DNA of 64,000 nucleotides from Microvirga sp. (GCA_031181145.1 JAPSLB010000026.1:1-64000); one strand, 5' to 3'. Shown: positions 9,594 to 18,235, counted from the stretch's first letter. Translations and numbers: made by a program. The notes: generated by a model from the letters alone, not told the origin.

Positions 9594-9950
9594 TCACATG
9601 CAGGTCGAAACGACGGTGATCGGCAGACCTGTCCAGAGAGTCGCGAAGAGAGCGCAGGAGGTCGATGCGAGCGCCGCCGTCGTCATGAAGCGGGCCGGCT
9701 GGCCCCTCGAGACATTGTCCCTCCTGGTCTTCAGGCACCATTGGAGCAGCAGCCCCAACGCGGCGAGATGCCCGGCCCACACAAGGATCAGGGCGAGCCT
9801 GTTGAGGCTCACGGGTCCGACATCCACGCTCTGCCAGCCGAGGCTGCACCCGAATGAAAGGGCGGCGTAGAGGAGGGTGAAGGCCGAACTCCAGATGATG
9901 AAACCGGCCACGATGGCGAGCAGCATGAAGGGGGACGTCCGGCCTGTCAT
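9594..9950 (-). CDS. Small membrane protein of the cytochrome oxidase cluster
   Basis: This 118-residue protein has about three transmembrane segments (FMLLAIVAGFIIWSSAFTLLYAAL; LALILVWAGHLAALGLLLQWCL; ALASTSCALFATLWTGLPITVV). Its ATG at 9950 overlaps the TGA of the oxidase subunit I-III gene by four bases, so it is translationally coupled to it and is the last gene of the operon. I do not recognise a named family. Position and topology suggest an assembly factor or a small subunit of the oxidase. It converges on the FAD oxidoreductase gene. Confidence 0.7.
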   Translation of the reverse strand: MTGRTSPFMLLAIVAGFIIWSSAFTLLYAALSFGCSLGWQSVDVGPVSLNRLALILVWAGHLAALGLLLQWCLKTRRDNVSRGQPARFMTTAALASTSCALFATLWTGLPITVVSTCM

Positions 9951-12460
9951 GAGCCGATCACCTTGGGTAGGCCGTAGACCATGATGAGAGCGACCATTCC
10001 GGCAACGGCGGTGTAATCGTGCCAAAGTCGGCCGATGCGCAGATCGAGATTTCTCCGGACCGACACGTAGCCGGACAGGGAGCGGTACCAACCGTAGCCT
10101 GCAAACAGAATCCCGAGTGCCGCATGCAGCCCCGCATAGACGAGAATCGCCGCCGTCGTCGCCGCATAGGCGTGGCCCGTAGGATCCGGCACCATCTGCA
10201 CCAGCCTGACGAGACACGCCAGAGCAAGAATATGCCCCCCCGCCGTCGCGATGAGCCACAGGGAGGCGCGTGTGATTCCGGCAGCGGCTTTCTCGACCAG
10301 CGACCGTCTGCCTGCCAGAGCCGCAAGAACGAGCCCGAAACCGCCGGCGAGGGGCAGGCCGGGCCCGATGTCCAGAAGCCTAGCGGGAGGCCACCCGGGC
10401 GCGACGAGCCAGAGATAGAGACTTCCGAACAGCAGCGACGAAAACAGCGTCCCGTTCGCCACAAGGGTGAAGACCGTGGCCCACCATGACGGTGGCCCGG
10501 ACGCCTCCTGGTGGGGCGGCACCGCCTCGCCCCGGCCAACCGGCAGGGGCCCGTGATCCTTCCGAAGACCCGCCCCCCGGGTCCAGGAGACGAGCAGCAC
10601 GACGGACAAGCCCGCGCCGATCAGGGCCAGCACATAGGCTTTCATGAGCAGGGACACGAAGAAGACGCCCGTCGCGAGAGCAGACCAGAGCGGCAGGAAG
10701 GTCGGTCCCGGCAGCAGAATGATCTGATCGGGCTTCCCCGTGACCATGTGGATGCCCAGGGTCTCCCGCCATCCGTTGCGCACGAAGCCGAGATAGCCCT
10801 CGCCGCTGGCGAGACGGGCTGCAAGATCGGGATCGTCCGCAACCGGCGAGCGGCTTGCGACGTCGGGAAGGGCGGCGAAGTTGTAGTTGGGGCTCGGCGT
10901 CGGCATGGCCCATTCGAGCGTGTCGGCCTGCCAGGGATTGCGGGGCGCGGGGCGTCCGAACCGCAACTGCAGGGCGATGTCGATTACGAAGAGGGCAAAG
11001 CCCATTGTCATGACGAATCCGCCGATGGAGGAGAGGAGGTTGAGCCAGTCCCATCCGAGATCCGGCGCATAGGTGTGGACCCGCCGCGGCATGCCCCGCA
11101 GGCCGGTCAGGTGCATCAGGAGAAAGGTGGCGTTGAAGCCGACGAAGATCAGCCAGAAGGCCGTCACGCTCAGCCGGTAGACCGGCATGCGCCCCGTGAA
11201 GTGGGGCAGCCAGTAGTGGGCCGCGGCCATCATCGGGAAGACGAAGCCTCCGACGAGCACGTAGTGCAGGTGCGCCACGACGAAGTGCGTATCGTGGGCC
11301 TGCCAATCGAACGGCACGACGGCCAGCATCACGCCCGTGAGGCCGCCTGCGACGAAGACGAAGAAGAAGCCGAGGAGATAAAACATCGGCACCTTGAGCT
11401 GCGGCCGTCCGGAGGTGAGCGTTGCCAGCCAGGAGAAGACCTGCACGCCTGTCGGAATGGCCACCAGCATGCTCGCCGCCGAGAAGAAGGCCTGCGCGAG
11501 ATGCGGGATGCCGACCGTGAACATGTGGTGCACCCACAGGCCGAAGCTGAGGAAGCCCAGCGCGATGATGCTCACGACGATCCAGGAATAGCCGATGATG
11601 GGATGTCGCGCGAGCACGGGCAGAATCGTCGAGATGACCCCCGCGGCCGGCAGGAAGATGATGTAGACCTCGGGATGGCCGAAGAGCCAGAACAGGTGCT
11701 GCCACAGAAGCGGGTCGCCGCCGCGGGCGGGATCGAAGAACGGCCAGTCGAAGGCGCGCTCCACCTCGAGAAGGATGCTGCCGAGGATGAGAGGCGGGAA
11801 CCCGACCAGCATCATCATGCCGGTCACGAGAAGATACCAGGCGAGGAGCGGCATCTTGTCGAGCGACATGCCCGGCGCGCGCATCTTGAGAATGGTGACC
11901 ACGATCTCCACGGCCGCCGAGATGGCCGAGATCTCGACGAAGGTGATGCCGATCAGCCAGACGTCGGCGTTGATGCCCGGCGTATAGGCCCGCGACGACA
12001 GGGGAGTGTACATGAACCAGCCGGAATCCGGCGCGACACCCACCGCCAATGCGACGAGCAGGATCGAGCCGCCGAAGACATAGCACCAGAAACCATAGGC
12101 CCCGAGACGGGGGAAGGCGAGGTCGCGAGCACCCAGCAGCTTGGGCAGCAGGTAGATGGCCAATCCCTCGAACATCGGAATGGCGAACAGGAACATCATC
12201 ACCGTGCCGTGCATGGTGAAGATCTGGTTGTAGTGATCGGGGCCAAGGAAGGCGCTATGCGGGCTCGCGAGCTGCGCCCGGATCAGCATGGCCAGGACGC
12301 CTCCGATGGCGAAGAACACGAAGGCGGCGACGATGAAGCGCCGTCCCAGGACCGTATGGTTGACGGCGGAGAGCGCTCCCCAGCCTCCCGGCGTACTCCA
12401 GACCGCGTCCAGCTCCTTGTGCAGGCGGACCGGTGACCTCGGTGGGGAGATCGTCTTCAC
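9947..12460 (-). CDS. Cytochrome c oxidase subunit I fused to subunit III
   Basis: This 837-residue fusion carries heme-copper oxidase subunit I (about residues 1-560), a linker with two membrane helices, and a subunit III domain (about 632-837). Metal-ligand motifs of subunit I are intact: MHGTVMMFLFAIP (heme a ligand), FGHPEVYIIFLP (CuB histidine, cross-linked tyrosine and proton-gate Glu of A1 oxidases), LWVHHMFTVG (CuB His pair) and VVAHLHYVLVGG (heme a3 and a ligands). D-channel entry LGARDLAFPR is present. The K-channel lysine position reads PTGVQVFSW, Gln instead of Lys. The GTG start at 12460 overlaps the subunit II stop (GTGA). It reduces oxygen with electrons from cytochrome c at the inner membrane. 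Fused I-III subunits are known from caa3-type enzymes. Confidence 0.93.
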   Translation of the reverse strand: MKTISPPRSPVRLHKELDAVWSTPGGWGALSAVNHTVLGRRFIVAAFVFFAIGGVLAMLIRAQLASPHSAFLGPDHYNQIFTMHGTVMMFLFAIPMFEGLAIYLLPKLLGARDLAFPRLGAYGFWCYVFGGSILLVALAVGVAPDSGWFMYTPLSSRAYTPGINADVWLIGITFVEISAISAAVEIVVTILKMRAPGMSLDKMPLLAWYLLVTGMMMLVGFPPLILGSILLEVERAFDWPFFDPARGGDPLLWQHLFWLFGHPEVYIIFLPAAGVISTILPVLARHPIIGYSWIVVSIIALGFLSFGLWVHHMFTVGIPHLAQAFFSAASMLVAIPTGVQVFSWLATLTSGRPQLKVPMFYLLGFFFVFVAGGLTGVMLAVVPFDWQAHDTHFVVAHLHYVLVGGFVFPMMAAAHYWLPHFTGRMPVYRLSVTAFWLIFVGFNATFLLMHLTGLRGMPRRVHTYAPDLGWDWLNLLSSIGGFVMTMGFALFVIDIALQLRFGRPAPRNPWQADTLEWAMPTPSPNYNFAALPDVASRSPVADDPDLAARLASGEGYLGFVRNGWRETLGIHMVTGKPDQIILLPGPTFLPLWSALATGVFFVSLLMKAYVLALIGAGLSVVLLVSWTRGAGLRKDHGPLPVGRGEAVPPHQEASGPPSWWATVFTLVANGTLFSSLLFGSLYLWLVAPGWPPARLLDIGPGLPLAGGFGLVLAALAGRRSLVEKAAAGITRASLWLIATAGGHILALACLVRLVQMVPDPTGHAYAATTAAILVYAGLHAALGILFAGYGWYRSLSGYVSVRRNLDLRIGRLWHDYTAVAGMVALIMVYGLPKVIGS

Positions 12461-13212
12461 GGAGCGATCTCCCTTGACGGTGTGGCCCGGGTATCGGCGG
12501 CAAGCCGCGTGAGGACGGCGGCGTAATCGGCGGGAGGGTGCGCCACCACGGTCATCGCCATCCCGGCATGCCCGTTCCCGCAGAACTCGGCGCATACGCC
12601 CCGGTAGGTGCCGGGGGTATCGGCCGTCAGGCGGATCACGTTCACGTGCCCCGGCACGGCATCGATCTTGCCGCCAAGGCGCGGAATCCAGAAGCCGTGG
12701 ATCACGTCGGCGCTTTCCACGCGGATGTCGACGGGCGTTCCAGCCGGGATATGGAGCGTGCCGATCGTCCTTACCGTCGTCCCGTTCCCGAGAGAATGGG
12801 AGACCTCCCACTGCCATTGCCGTCCGAGCACCCCGATGCGCACCGGCTCGGGTGTAACGGGATGTGCGAGCAGCCTTTCCCCCGTCGCGAGGGCGTAAGC
12901 CAGGAGCGCCGTGAGGGAGACGACAGGAAAAAGGACTCCTCCACCGAGAAGCCAGTTGCGGGCCGATGCCGGCCCCCGGCCGGAGATCAGAAAGGCCCTG
13001 AGCAGGAGGGCCATCACCAGGAGCAGGATGAATACCGCACCGATGAACATCCCCCACCATAAGCGCGCGACCGAGGCGGCGTGCGGTCCTGCGGGGTCGA
13101 GGGTCGAGAGCGGCCCCGAGCAGCCGGCGATGATGATGCCGCAGGCCGGCGCGGCGGCCCACCTGAACCTTGCGGCGATCCGGCGTGTTGTGCCCCCGAG
13201 GCGAAACCGCAA
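12457..13212 (-). CDS. Cytochrome c oxidase subunit II (CuA protein, probable lipoprotein)
   Basis: About 251 residues. The N-terminus is a lipoprotein-type signal (WAAAPACGIIIAGC, lipobox IAGC), followed by two transmembrane helices (WWGMFIGAVFILLLVMALL; VLFPVVSLTALLAYALA) and a periplasmic cupredoxin domain. The CuA ligands are complete: VIHGFWIPRLGGK supplies the first His, and CAEFCGNGHAGM supplies Cys, Glu, Cys, His and Met. The aromatic electron-entry patch reads RQWQWE. There is no C-terminal cytochrome c domain, so this is aa3-like rather than caa3. I chose the TTG at 13212 as it gives a short basic leader; the start is uncertain, as no ATG fits and the divergent DUF2231 gene begins only 15 bp away. 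It is the first gene of the oxidase operon. Confidence 0.85.
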   Translation of the reverse strand: MRFRLGGTTRRIAARFRWAAAPACGIIIAGCSGPLSTLDPAGPHAASVARLWWGMFIGAVFILLLVMALLLRAFLISGRGPASARNWLLGGGVLFPVVSLTALLAYALATGERLLAHPVTPEPVRIGVLGRQWQWEVSHSLGNGTTVRTIGTLHIPAGTPVDIRVESADVIHGFWIPRLGGKIDAVPGHVNVIRLTADTPGTYRGVCAEFCGNGHAGMAMTVVAHPPADYAAVLTRLAADTRATPSREIAP

Positions 13213-13227
13213 GTGAGGAGAAACCGC

Positions 13228-13713
13228 GTGTCGAATCCGGTCATCGATGATGTTGAAAGATATGATGTCAGCTCCGCCGTCGCCGTGGCGGGACATCCGG
13301 TCCACGCGATGCTCGTGACTTTCCCGATCGCGTTCACGGTGGGCACGATGGGAGCCGACGTGTTCTACTGGTGGTCGGGAGATTCCTTCTGGGCGCGGGC
13401 CGCGCTGTGGTCGAGCGGGATCGCCTTCACCCTGGGGGCGCTCGCGGGCCTGGTCGGAACGGCAGAGCTCGTGCTCGTCAAGGGAATCCGCAAGCGCGCC
13501 GCGAGCTGGACGCACGCGATCGCGGCGATGATGCTGCTCGCGATCATGGGCGCCAATTGGGGCCTCCGCCTGTCCGACCACGAGGCGGCCGCCCTGCCCA
13601 CAGGCCTGTTTCTCTCGGCCCTCGGAATGGTGTTCGTCGCGATCGCAGGCTGGCACGGGGGCAAGCTCGTGTTCGAGCATCAGATCGGCCTCATGCTTTC
13701 GGAGAACGACTGA
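13228..13713 (+). CDS. DUF2231 membrane protein
   Basis: This 161-residue protein starts at a GTG (13228) behind a good ribosome-binding site, GAGGAG, 7 bases upstream. It has four hydrophobic segments (VHAMLVTFPIAFTVGTMGADVFYWW; ALWSSGIAFTLGALAGLVGTAEL; HAIAAMMLLAIMGANWGL; LFLSALGMVFVAIAGW). The opening AVAVAGHPVHAMLVTFPIA is the hallmark of DUF2231, a family of predicted membrane proteins often found near oxidases and proposed to hold heme. Function is unproven. It is divergent from subunit II and overlaps the 3' end of the CopD-like gene by 34 bp, so it is antisense to the operon end to end. Confidence 0.85.
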   Translation: MSNPVIDDVERYDVSSAVAVAGHPVHAMLVTFPIAFTVGTMGADVFYWWSGDSFWARAALWSSGIAFTLGALAGLVGTAELVLVKGIRKRAASWTHAIAAMMLLAIMGANWGLRLSDHEAAALPTGLFLSALGMVFVAIAGWHGGKLVFEHQIGLMLSEND

Positions 13714-14174
13714 AGTCCACCGGGCCGCCTCATCCACTCAGGCAGGATCGTGACATCGAGAAGGGGCTTCGCCAGGACGAGCCAGAGGATCGCCGAGATG
13801 GTGGCCAGTGTCGCAAAGGCCGCCGCGTGCTCCCGCCACGTGGAGAAGCGCCCTTCCGGGCGGAAGACTCGAACGATGACGTGGCCTGCATGGACATGGA
13901 GGAGCACCAGGGCGCCGACCGCGGCGAGCTTCATTGCCATCCAGACGGTGAAAACCTCCCGCACGAAGATCAGGGTCATGCCCGTTCCGACGGCAATGAA
14001 CGCGCTTGGCGAGATGATCGACGTGTATGCAAAGCGCGTGAAACTCTGGAGATGGTAGAGCGCCTCCTTCTCCTTCACGCGCGCCTTCTGCGCGTAGAGG
14101 CCCGGCAGCACGAGGAGCCCGGCGCACCAGATCACCAGCGAGATGATGTGAATTGCCTTCAGCCATGAGGTCAT
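13680..14174 (-). CDS. CopD/HemJ-like membrane protein of the oxidase cluster
   Basis: This 164-residue integral membrane protein has four predicted helices. The start WLKAIHIISLVIWCAGLLVLPGLY, with a histidine near the cytoplasmic end of helix 1, and a second conserved histidine cluster LLHVHAGHVIV in helix 3 resemble the CopD/HemJ group, whose members bind heme or copper or form protoporphyrinogen oxidase. The ATG at 14174 overlaps the CtaG stop by four bases, so it is co-translated with CtaG. Here it probably helps copper delivery or heme handling for the oxidase. Its 3' end overlaps the converging DUF2231 gene. The family call is made by pattern and is less certain than CtaG. Confidence 0.7.
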   Translation of the reverse strand: MTSWLKAIHIISLVIWCAGLLVLPGLYAQKARVKEKEALYHLQSFTRFAYTSIISPSAFIAVGTGMTLIFVREVFTVWMAMKLAAVGALVLLHVHAGHVIVRVFRPEGRFSTWREHAAAFATLATISAILWLVLAKPLLDVTILPEWMRRPGGLQSFSESMRPI

Positions 14175-14938
14175 GCGCGGTTCTCGTTGCCGTAAGGGAA
14201 GGACGACCGGCCGATGCTCGCGCCGACGACGAGGAGGGCGGCGACGACATAGGGGATGGCTGCGGGGATCCACATGACAAGGCCGGCGATCTGCTGATCC
14301 TCAAGTGGGGTGATGCCAAACGGTACCGTCGTTCCGAAATGCGGTCCGTAGAGAGGCGAGGAGGCAAAGGTGATCAGGGCGCCCAGCAATCCCATCTGGA
14401 TGACGTTTCCGAGCAGCGGGAGAAGAGCCGACAAGGAAGGAGGGCGCAGGGCAAGCGTGCCCCAGAACAGGAGTGCCGTGCCGAGCAACGACATCTGCAT
14501 GAGCCAGAAGATGCCGTGACTGTTCAAGGCCGCCGCATATGGGGCAGGGGCATGCCAAAGCCAAATAGTGATCATCTGAATCATAAAGAGAATGCCGAGG
14601 CCGTTCGCCTTGACTCGAGGCCTTGGGAGGAACGGGCAGCCGAGAACGATCAGCGGGGCGGCAACTGCGATCATGATCACGTGATGTGTCACGCGCGCCG
14701 AGAACAGGGCCGACGTCAGAGCGCAGAATGGCGAGACGAAGAGGACCGCGAGGATGATCCACCCTGATGCGAAGCAAACCGTTTCTCGTCGATGCACGTG
14801 GGGCGACCGCCAGGCAGCAAACGCGTACATGACAGCCGCCAGGAGAAGGCCTCCGATGAGCCACGGGTCGAGATTCCAGCTCGTCCAGAGTTCAGACGGA
14901 GTGGGCGGGGGGCCGCAATACGGGTCGTTGGTGGGCAT
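14171..14938 (-). CDS. ctaG: CtaG-type cytochrome c oxidase assembly protein (caa3_CtaG)
   Basis: This 255-residue protein has about seven transmembrane segments. Family signatures visible are WNLDPWLIGGLLLAAVMYA at the start, FASGWIILAVLFVSPFCALTSALFSARVTHHVIMIAVAAPLIVLGCP in the middle, and the late QQIAGLVMWIPAAIPYVVAALLVV. This is the Bacillus-type CtaG/caa3_CtaG family (PF09678), which is needed to form active CuA oxidases, probably by copper insertion; it differs from the Cox11 family also called CtaG. It precedes the CopD-like gene with an ATGA overlap. The oxidase structural genes follow downstream on the same strand after the antisense DUF2231 gene. Confidence 0.88.
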   Translation of the reverse strand: MPTNDPYCGPPPTPSELWTSWNLDPWLIGGLLLAAVMYAFAAWRSPHVHRRETVCFASGWIILAVLFVSPFCALTSALFSARVTHHVIMIAVAAPLIVLGCPFLPRPRVKANGLGILFMIQMITIWLWHAPAPYAAALNSHGIFWLMQMSLLGTALLFWGTLALRPPSLSALLPLLGNVIQMGLLGALITFASSPLYGPHFGTTVPFGITPLEDQQIAGLVMWIPAAIPYVVAALLVVGASIGRSSFPYGNENRA

Positions 14939-15006
14939 GAAAGATTCTCCGTTCGAGACAGAGTGGCGGAGGCGTTCGTTGCGGGCACCTGATGGAGCAC
15001 CCGTAA

Positions 15007-15367
15007 CGGGATCGGATCAGTCGTCCCGGGGGGTAACGCGAAGGCCGCCACATAGTCGCCGAGCCGCGTCTTCATGAAATGATGACCACCAACCATGATC
15101 GCGACGAACTGACGGACGCCGATCTCGTAGGTGATCGGCGTCGCCTGCCCGTCGGCCTGCAGCGCCTCCTTTCGGACCACCTCGCCTGTCTCGATGTCGA
15201 TGGCGCTGTTCCTGCGGACTTCGCCGAACGGCTTGTCCCAAGCCGTTGTGCCCGGGGCGCCGGGTGCGGGGTAAGTTGTCAGGCTCTACTCCGCTGAAGA
15301 CGAGAATGCCTCCTAACGCCGCGACAGCAGAAAGTCCGAGCATGCTCCCGCCGTAACGATCCATCAT
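15007..15367 (-). pseudogene. Remnant of a PQQ-dependent (membrane glucose-type) dehydrogenase
   Basis: One frame (15285 down to about 15007) reads as the C-terminal end of a quinoprotein: PGTTAWDKPFGEVRRNSAI, then ETGEVVRKEALQ, then ITYEIGVRQFVAIMVGGHHF and MKTRLGDYVAAFALP. This is the last propeller blade and end motif of membrane-bound PQQ dehydrogenases. It is blocked upstream by an in-frame TAG at 15286-15288. A different frame (15367 to about 15290) gives a membrane-anchor-like start (MLGLSAVAALGGILVFSG). The roughly 600 residues expected between them are missing, so this is a deletion remnant. It does not stop after FALP but runs on into the ctaG region. The family call is from motif memory. 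Confidence 0.6.
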
Positions 15368-16123
15368 GAATTGCCTGTGTCTCCCATGGATTTCCCTGTC
15401 TCCTGGATCCGATCAGTTCGGTGCCTGCGCAACGCGCAACGGGCGCCCGAGAGCGCCGCGAGGGTCCAGTGAGGGTCGGAAGAATGTGTTCATCCTGGTA
15501 TGCATGACTGCTAGATCGGCTGAAGTACGGGGCATCCTAGAGGTCGGCCTCGGCCATGTTCTGCAGGATGAGACGGGACGGATCGATGGTGTCCGATGGG
15601 CAATGGCCGTAATCGCTGCGCGGAACAATGAAACAGGGCACGCAGCTACGGATTCCTGCAAGATCAAGACCTCCATACCGGGAAGAAATCCCAGGCTTAA
15701 ACACCCGAGATACGGCAAAGGTTCTGAGCTGCTGTCGATTTGCGAGATGCCTCACATTCTTGTTATCGATCCGCTTGCGGAGAGAATGGCGGGGATCGAC
15801 CGAAGCACGAAATCTTGCAGCGTATCGCCACGCTCGGCCTCAAGTCACGAAAGGGCCGGCTCATGTGAGCCACACGATGTGCAATAGCTTAGAATTTGAA
15901 TGCTCAGCGCTGGCACGGTCCTTGCGGGAGCGCGCTCGTATGGTCCACAACGTTCATGGAATTGTACAATAAAACACAATTAGATTAGTGGATTAGCCGA
16001 TTGAAAGTTCCATAAGATAACTTATGCGAAATACGCATGTAGCTGCCATATACAAGTGTCAGTGCCTTGCCATTTAGAGGCGTCAGTTCCAGTTCCCCTC
16101 CCCGGACATGGGAGGACCAGGCT
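15368..16123. other. Non-coding stretch of about 750 bp before the insertion sequences
   Basis: I see no convincing gene here. Open frames on either strand lack any family pattern and have poor ribosome-binding sites. The last 150 bp (15950-16060) are clearly more AT-rich than the surroundings and contain a small dyad at 16024-16038 (ATGCG, 5 bases, CGCAT). The stretch may be eroded gene sequence, as it lies between a pseudogene and two transposon remnants. Confidence 0.4.
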
Positions 16124-17322
16124 ATGACGGTGATCAGCATGAGCCGCAAGGAGCTGCATCGGCTGCGGGTGGTGATGGATCTGGTCGAAGAGCGGTTCAC
16201 AGCGGCCAAAGCGGCAACCCAACTCCATCTAACCGAGCGCCAAGCATTGCGCCTGCGTCGCCGCTTCCTCCAGGGCGGCGCTGCTGGTCTGGCCTCGCGC
16301 AAGCGCGGACGGGCCAGCAACCGGCGCTTTCATCCCTCCGTCCAGATGACGGCTGTGTCCCTGGTGCGGGAGCATTATGTGGATTTCGGTCCCACCTTCG
16401 CGGCTGAGAAGCTGGCCGAACGGCATGGTCTGCATGTTGGTCGGGAGACGCTGCGCAATTGGATGATGGCCGCCGGGCTCTGGCTGGACCGCAAGCAGCG
16501 CTCCAAGCCGGTTCATCAGCGCGCAATCGCCGAGAGTGCGCCGGTGAGCTGAACCAGATCGACGGGTCTGATCACCACTGGTCCGAGGATCGTGCCCCGC
16601 GCTGCACTCTGCTGGTGTTCATCGACGATGCCACCAGTCGGCTGATGCGTCTGCGCTTTGCCCGCTCCGAGTCAACCTTTGACTATTTTCAGGCATGGCA
16701 TGACTCAGTTCGGACGCGCCCTGCATGAGCTCAACATCGACATCCTCTGCGCCAACAGCTCCCAGGCAAAGGCCGCGTGGAGCGCGCCAATCAGACCCAT
16801 CAAGATCGTCTCGTCAAAGAATTGCGGCTGGCCGGGATCTCCACGATTGAGTCGGCCAATGTCTTCGCGCATGGGTTCATGGAGGACTTCAACGCTCGCT
16901 CCGCGCAAGCTCCCTTCGGCGCCCGGGATCTGCACAGACCGCTGATGCCGCACGACGATTCGGATGAGGCCTTTGCCTGGAAGGAACTGCGCACGGTCAC
17001 CTGCAACCTGACGCTCCACTACGACAAGGTGATGTTCATCCTCGAGCCGAACGAGATCGCAAGACCCCTCGCCCGCCGGCACGTGGCGGTGATCGACTAT
17101 CCGAATGGGCGGTTGGCTATCCGCCACAAGGGCGTCGATCTGCCGTACCGAACCTTTGACCGGCTGCAGAAGGTTGACCGGGCTGCGATCGTTGAGAACA
17201 AACGGCTTGGCGAGGTTCTGGCGTTCGTAGTGGAACGGCAGCGCGAGCGGACTGAGACGCGCAGTGTCAAGGCTCTTCGTCGGCGTGGGCAGGCCGAGCG
17301 GCCCATGTTCAATCTCAACTAG
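16124..17322 (+). pseudogene. Degenerate ISNCY-family transposase
   Basis: Pieces of one transposase are spread over three frames. The N-terminal part (16124-16530) has a helix-turn-helix (MSRKELHRLRVVMDLVEERF, then HLTERQALRLRRRFLQGG). After a frameshift near 16525 the integrase core begins (ELNQIDGSDHHWSEDRAP, LVFIDDATSRLM). After YFQA about 40-50 codons are missing, and the text resumes in another frame at MTQFGRALHELNIDILCANSS. A third shift near 16768 restores VERANQTHQDRLVKELRLAG through to the end at 17322 (GVDLPYRTFD, IVENKRLGEVLAFV). The DDE catalytic residues can still be located but not in one frame. The element cannot move by itself. Element ends were not identified. Confidence 0.85.
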
Positions 17323-17392
17323 ATTTCAGCGCCAGGCTGGAGGTCGAGTTGGCCGGCCCCTGCAACCCTGACCAGCTGGGCCCGGCCAATGA

Positions 17393-17414
17393 GTCCCCTA
17401 CCTAGGTAGGGGAC
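17393..17414. repeat. 22-bp perfect palindrome at the left end of the IS427-group element
   Basis: Arms GTCCCCTACCT and AGGTAGGGGAC meet at a central CTAG (17402-17405) with no mismatch. The right half from 17406 is the terminal sequence of the IS element. The left half is an inverted copy of that terminus lying outside the element, so the element seems to have landed at, or next to, the end of a related element. Confidence 0.75.
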
Positions 17415-18158
17415 ACACCCAAGCCATTGAGTAACTGTCGCGACGAGGACAATGGCGGCAAGATAATTAACAGCCAGCCGGTCATATCGAGTTGCGATAC
17501 GCTTCCAGTTCTTGAGATGGCCGAACATCCGCTCAATGACGTTACGGCGTCGGTATGCTGCGCGATTGAGCGGATAGGCAACGGCACGAGCGGCACGGCC
17601 CGGAATAACAGCTCTTGGAGCCAAGTGCGTAAGCGATCCGCGTCATAGGCTTTGTCAGCGATGAGCCGCCTGGTCGGCGCCAGAGCCTCCAGTATCGGCA
17701 CAGCCATCGTGATGTCGGCCAGATTGCCCGGTGTCACCGCGACGGCAAGGATCCGGCCACGACCATCGGTCAGACAATGAATTTTCGTTGTTCTGCCGCC
17801 GCGCGAGACGCCGACCGCTTGACTGAACTCCCCCCTTTTCCGCCGGACGCCGAGCGGTGGGCTTTGACGTTTGAGCTGTCGAGCGCAAGCTCCTCAGGGA
17901 TGGGCCGGCTGCGGCGACCTTGGCGAAGATGCGCTGCCAGACGCCTCGTCGCGCCCAACGGGTGTACCGATTGTAGATGGTCTTGGCCGGTCCATATTCG
18001 AGAGGCACATCGCGCCAGCGTCCACCTGTCTTCAGGATATGGAGAATGCCGCTGATCACCCGCCGATCATCAACGCGGGGCTTACCCGGCTGGTTGTGCG
18101 GCAGATGCGGCTCTAGGGCTCCCCAGGCCTCGTCAGACAGCCAGAATAGATCACGCAT
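17406..18158 (-). pseudogene. IS427-group transposase, broken by frameshifts
   Basis: Transposase text runs through several frames. The start is MRDLFWLSDEAWGALEPHLP, with VDDRRVISGILHILKTGGRW (DUF4096 part). There is a shift near 17905 into PEELALDSSNVKAHRSASG, then at the AAAAGGGGGAG run (about 17833-17843) into the frame reading TKIHCLTDGRGRILAVAVTP. That leads to NLADITMAVPILEALAPTRR and LIADKAYDADRLRTWLQE. A last shift near 17610 restores VIPGRAARAVAYPLNRAAYR and RNVIERMFGHLKNWKRIATR. IS427-group elements normally use one programmed frameshift, and the A/G run fits that. The other shifts are lesions, so the enzyme is probably inactive. Confidence 0.8.
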
Positions 18159-18235
18159 GACGTTCTCCCACCTCGTAAGACCCAATGCGAGATGGAATCA
18201 GTCAATAATGTCAGTTGTTCGGTTGGGGCCCGTAT
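17406..18235 (-). mobile_element. IS5-family (IS427 group) insertion sequence with CTAG target duplication
   Basis: The element is 830 bp and is bounded on both sides by CTAG (17402-17405 and 18236-18239), the target duplication expected for the IS427 group. The ends form an imperfect inverted repeat: GTAGGGGACACACCC at the left and ATACGGGCCCCAACC read inward from the right, sharing the TA-GGG-C-C-A pattern. It carries one transposase region on the minus strand. The right-hand CTAG contains the stop codon of the LysR gene. Confidence 0.8.

Noticed and set aside
10511-12436. 641-codon open frame antisense to the oxidase subunit I-III gene
   Set aside because: Composition is dominated by Arg, Glu, Asp, Gly and His as expected for the complement of a GC-rich membrane protein gene; no family pattern, and the other strand carries complete oxidase motifs.
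12461-13162. Upstream extension of the oxidase subunit I-III frame
   Set aside because: It overlaps subunit II in another frame and shows no subunit I character; the GTG at 12460 fits both the family start and the GTGA overlap.
15413-15887. Several 70-170-codon frames between the PQQ remnant and the transposons
   Set aside because: Overlapping frames on both strands, none with a start context or recognisable motif.
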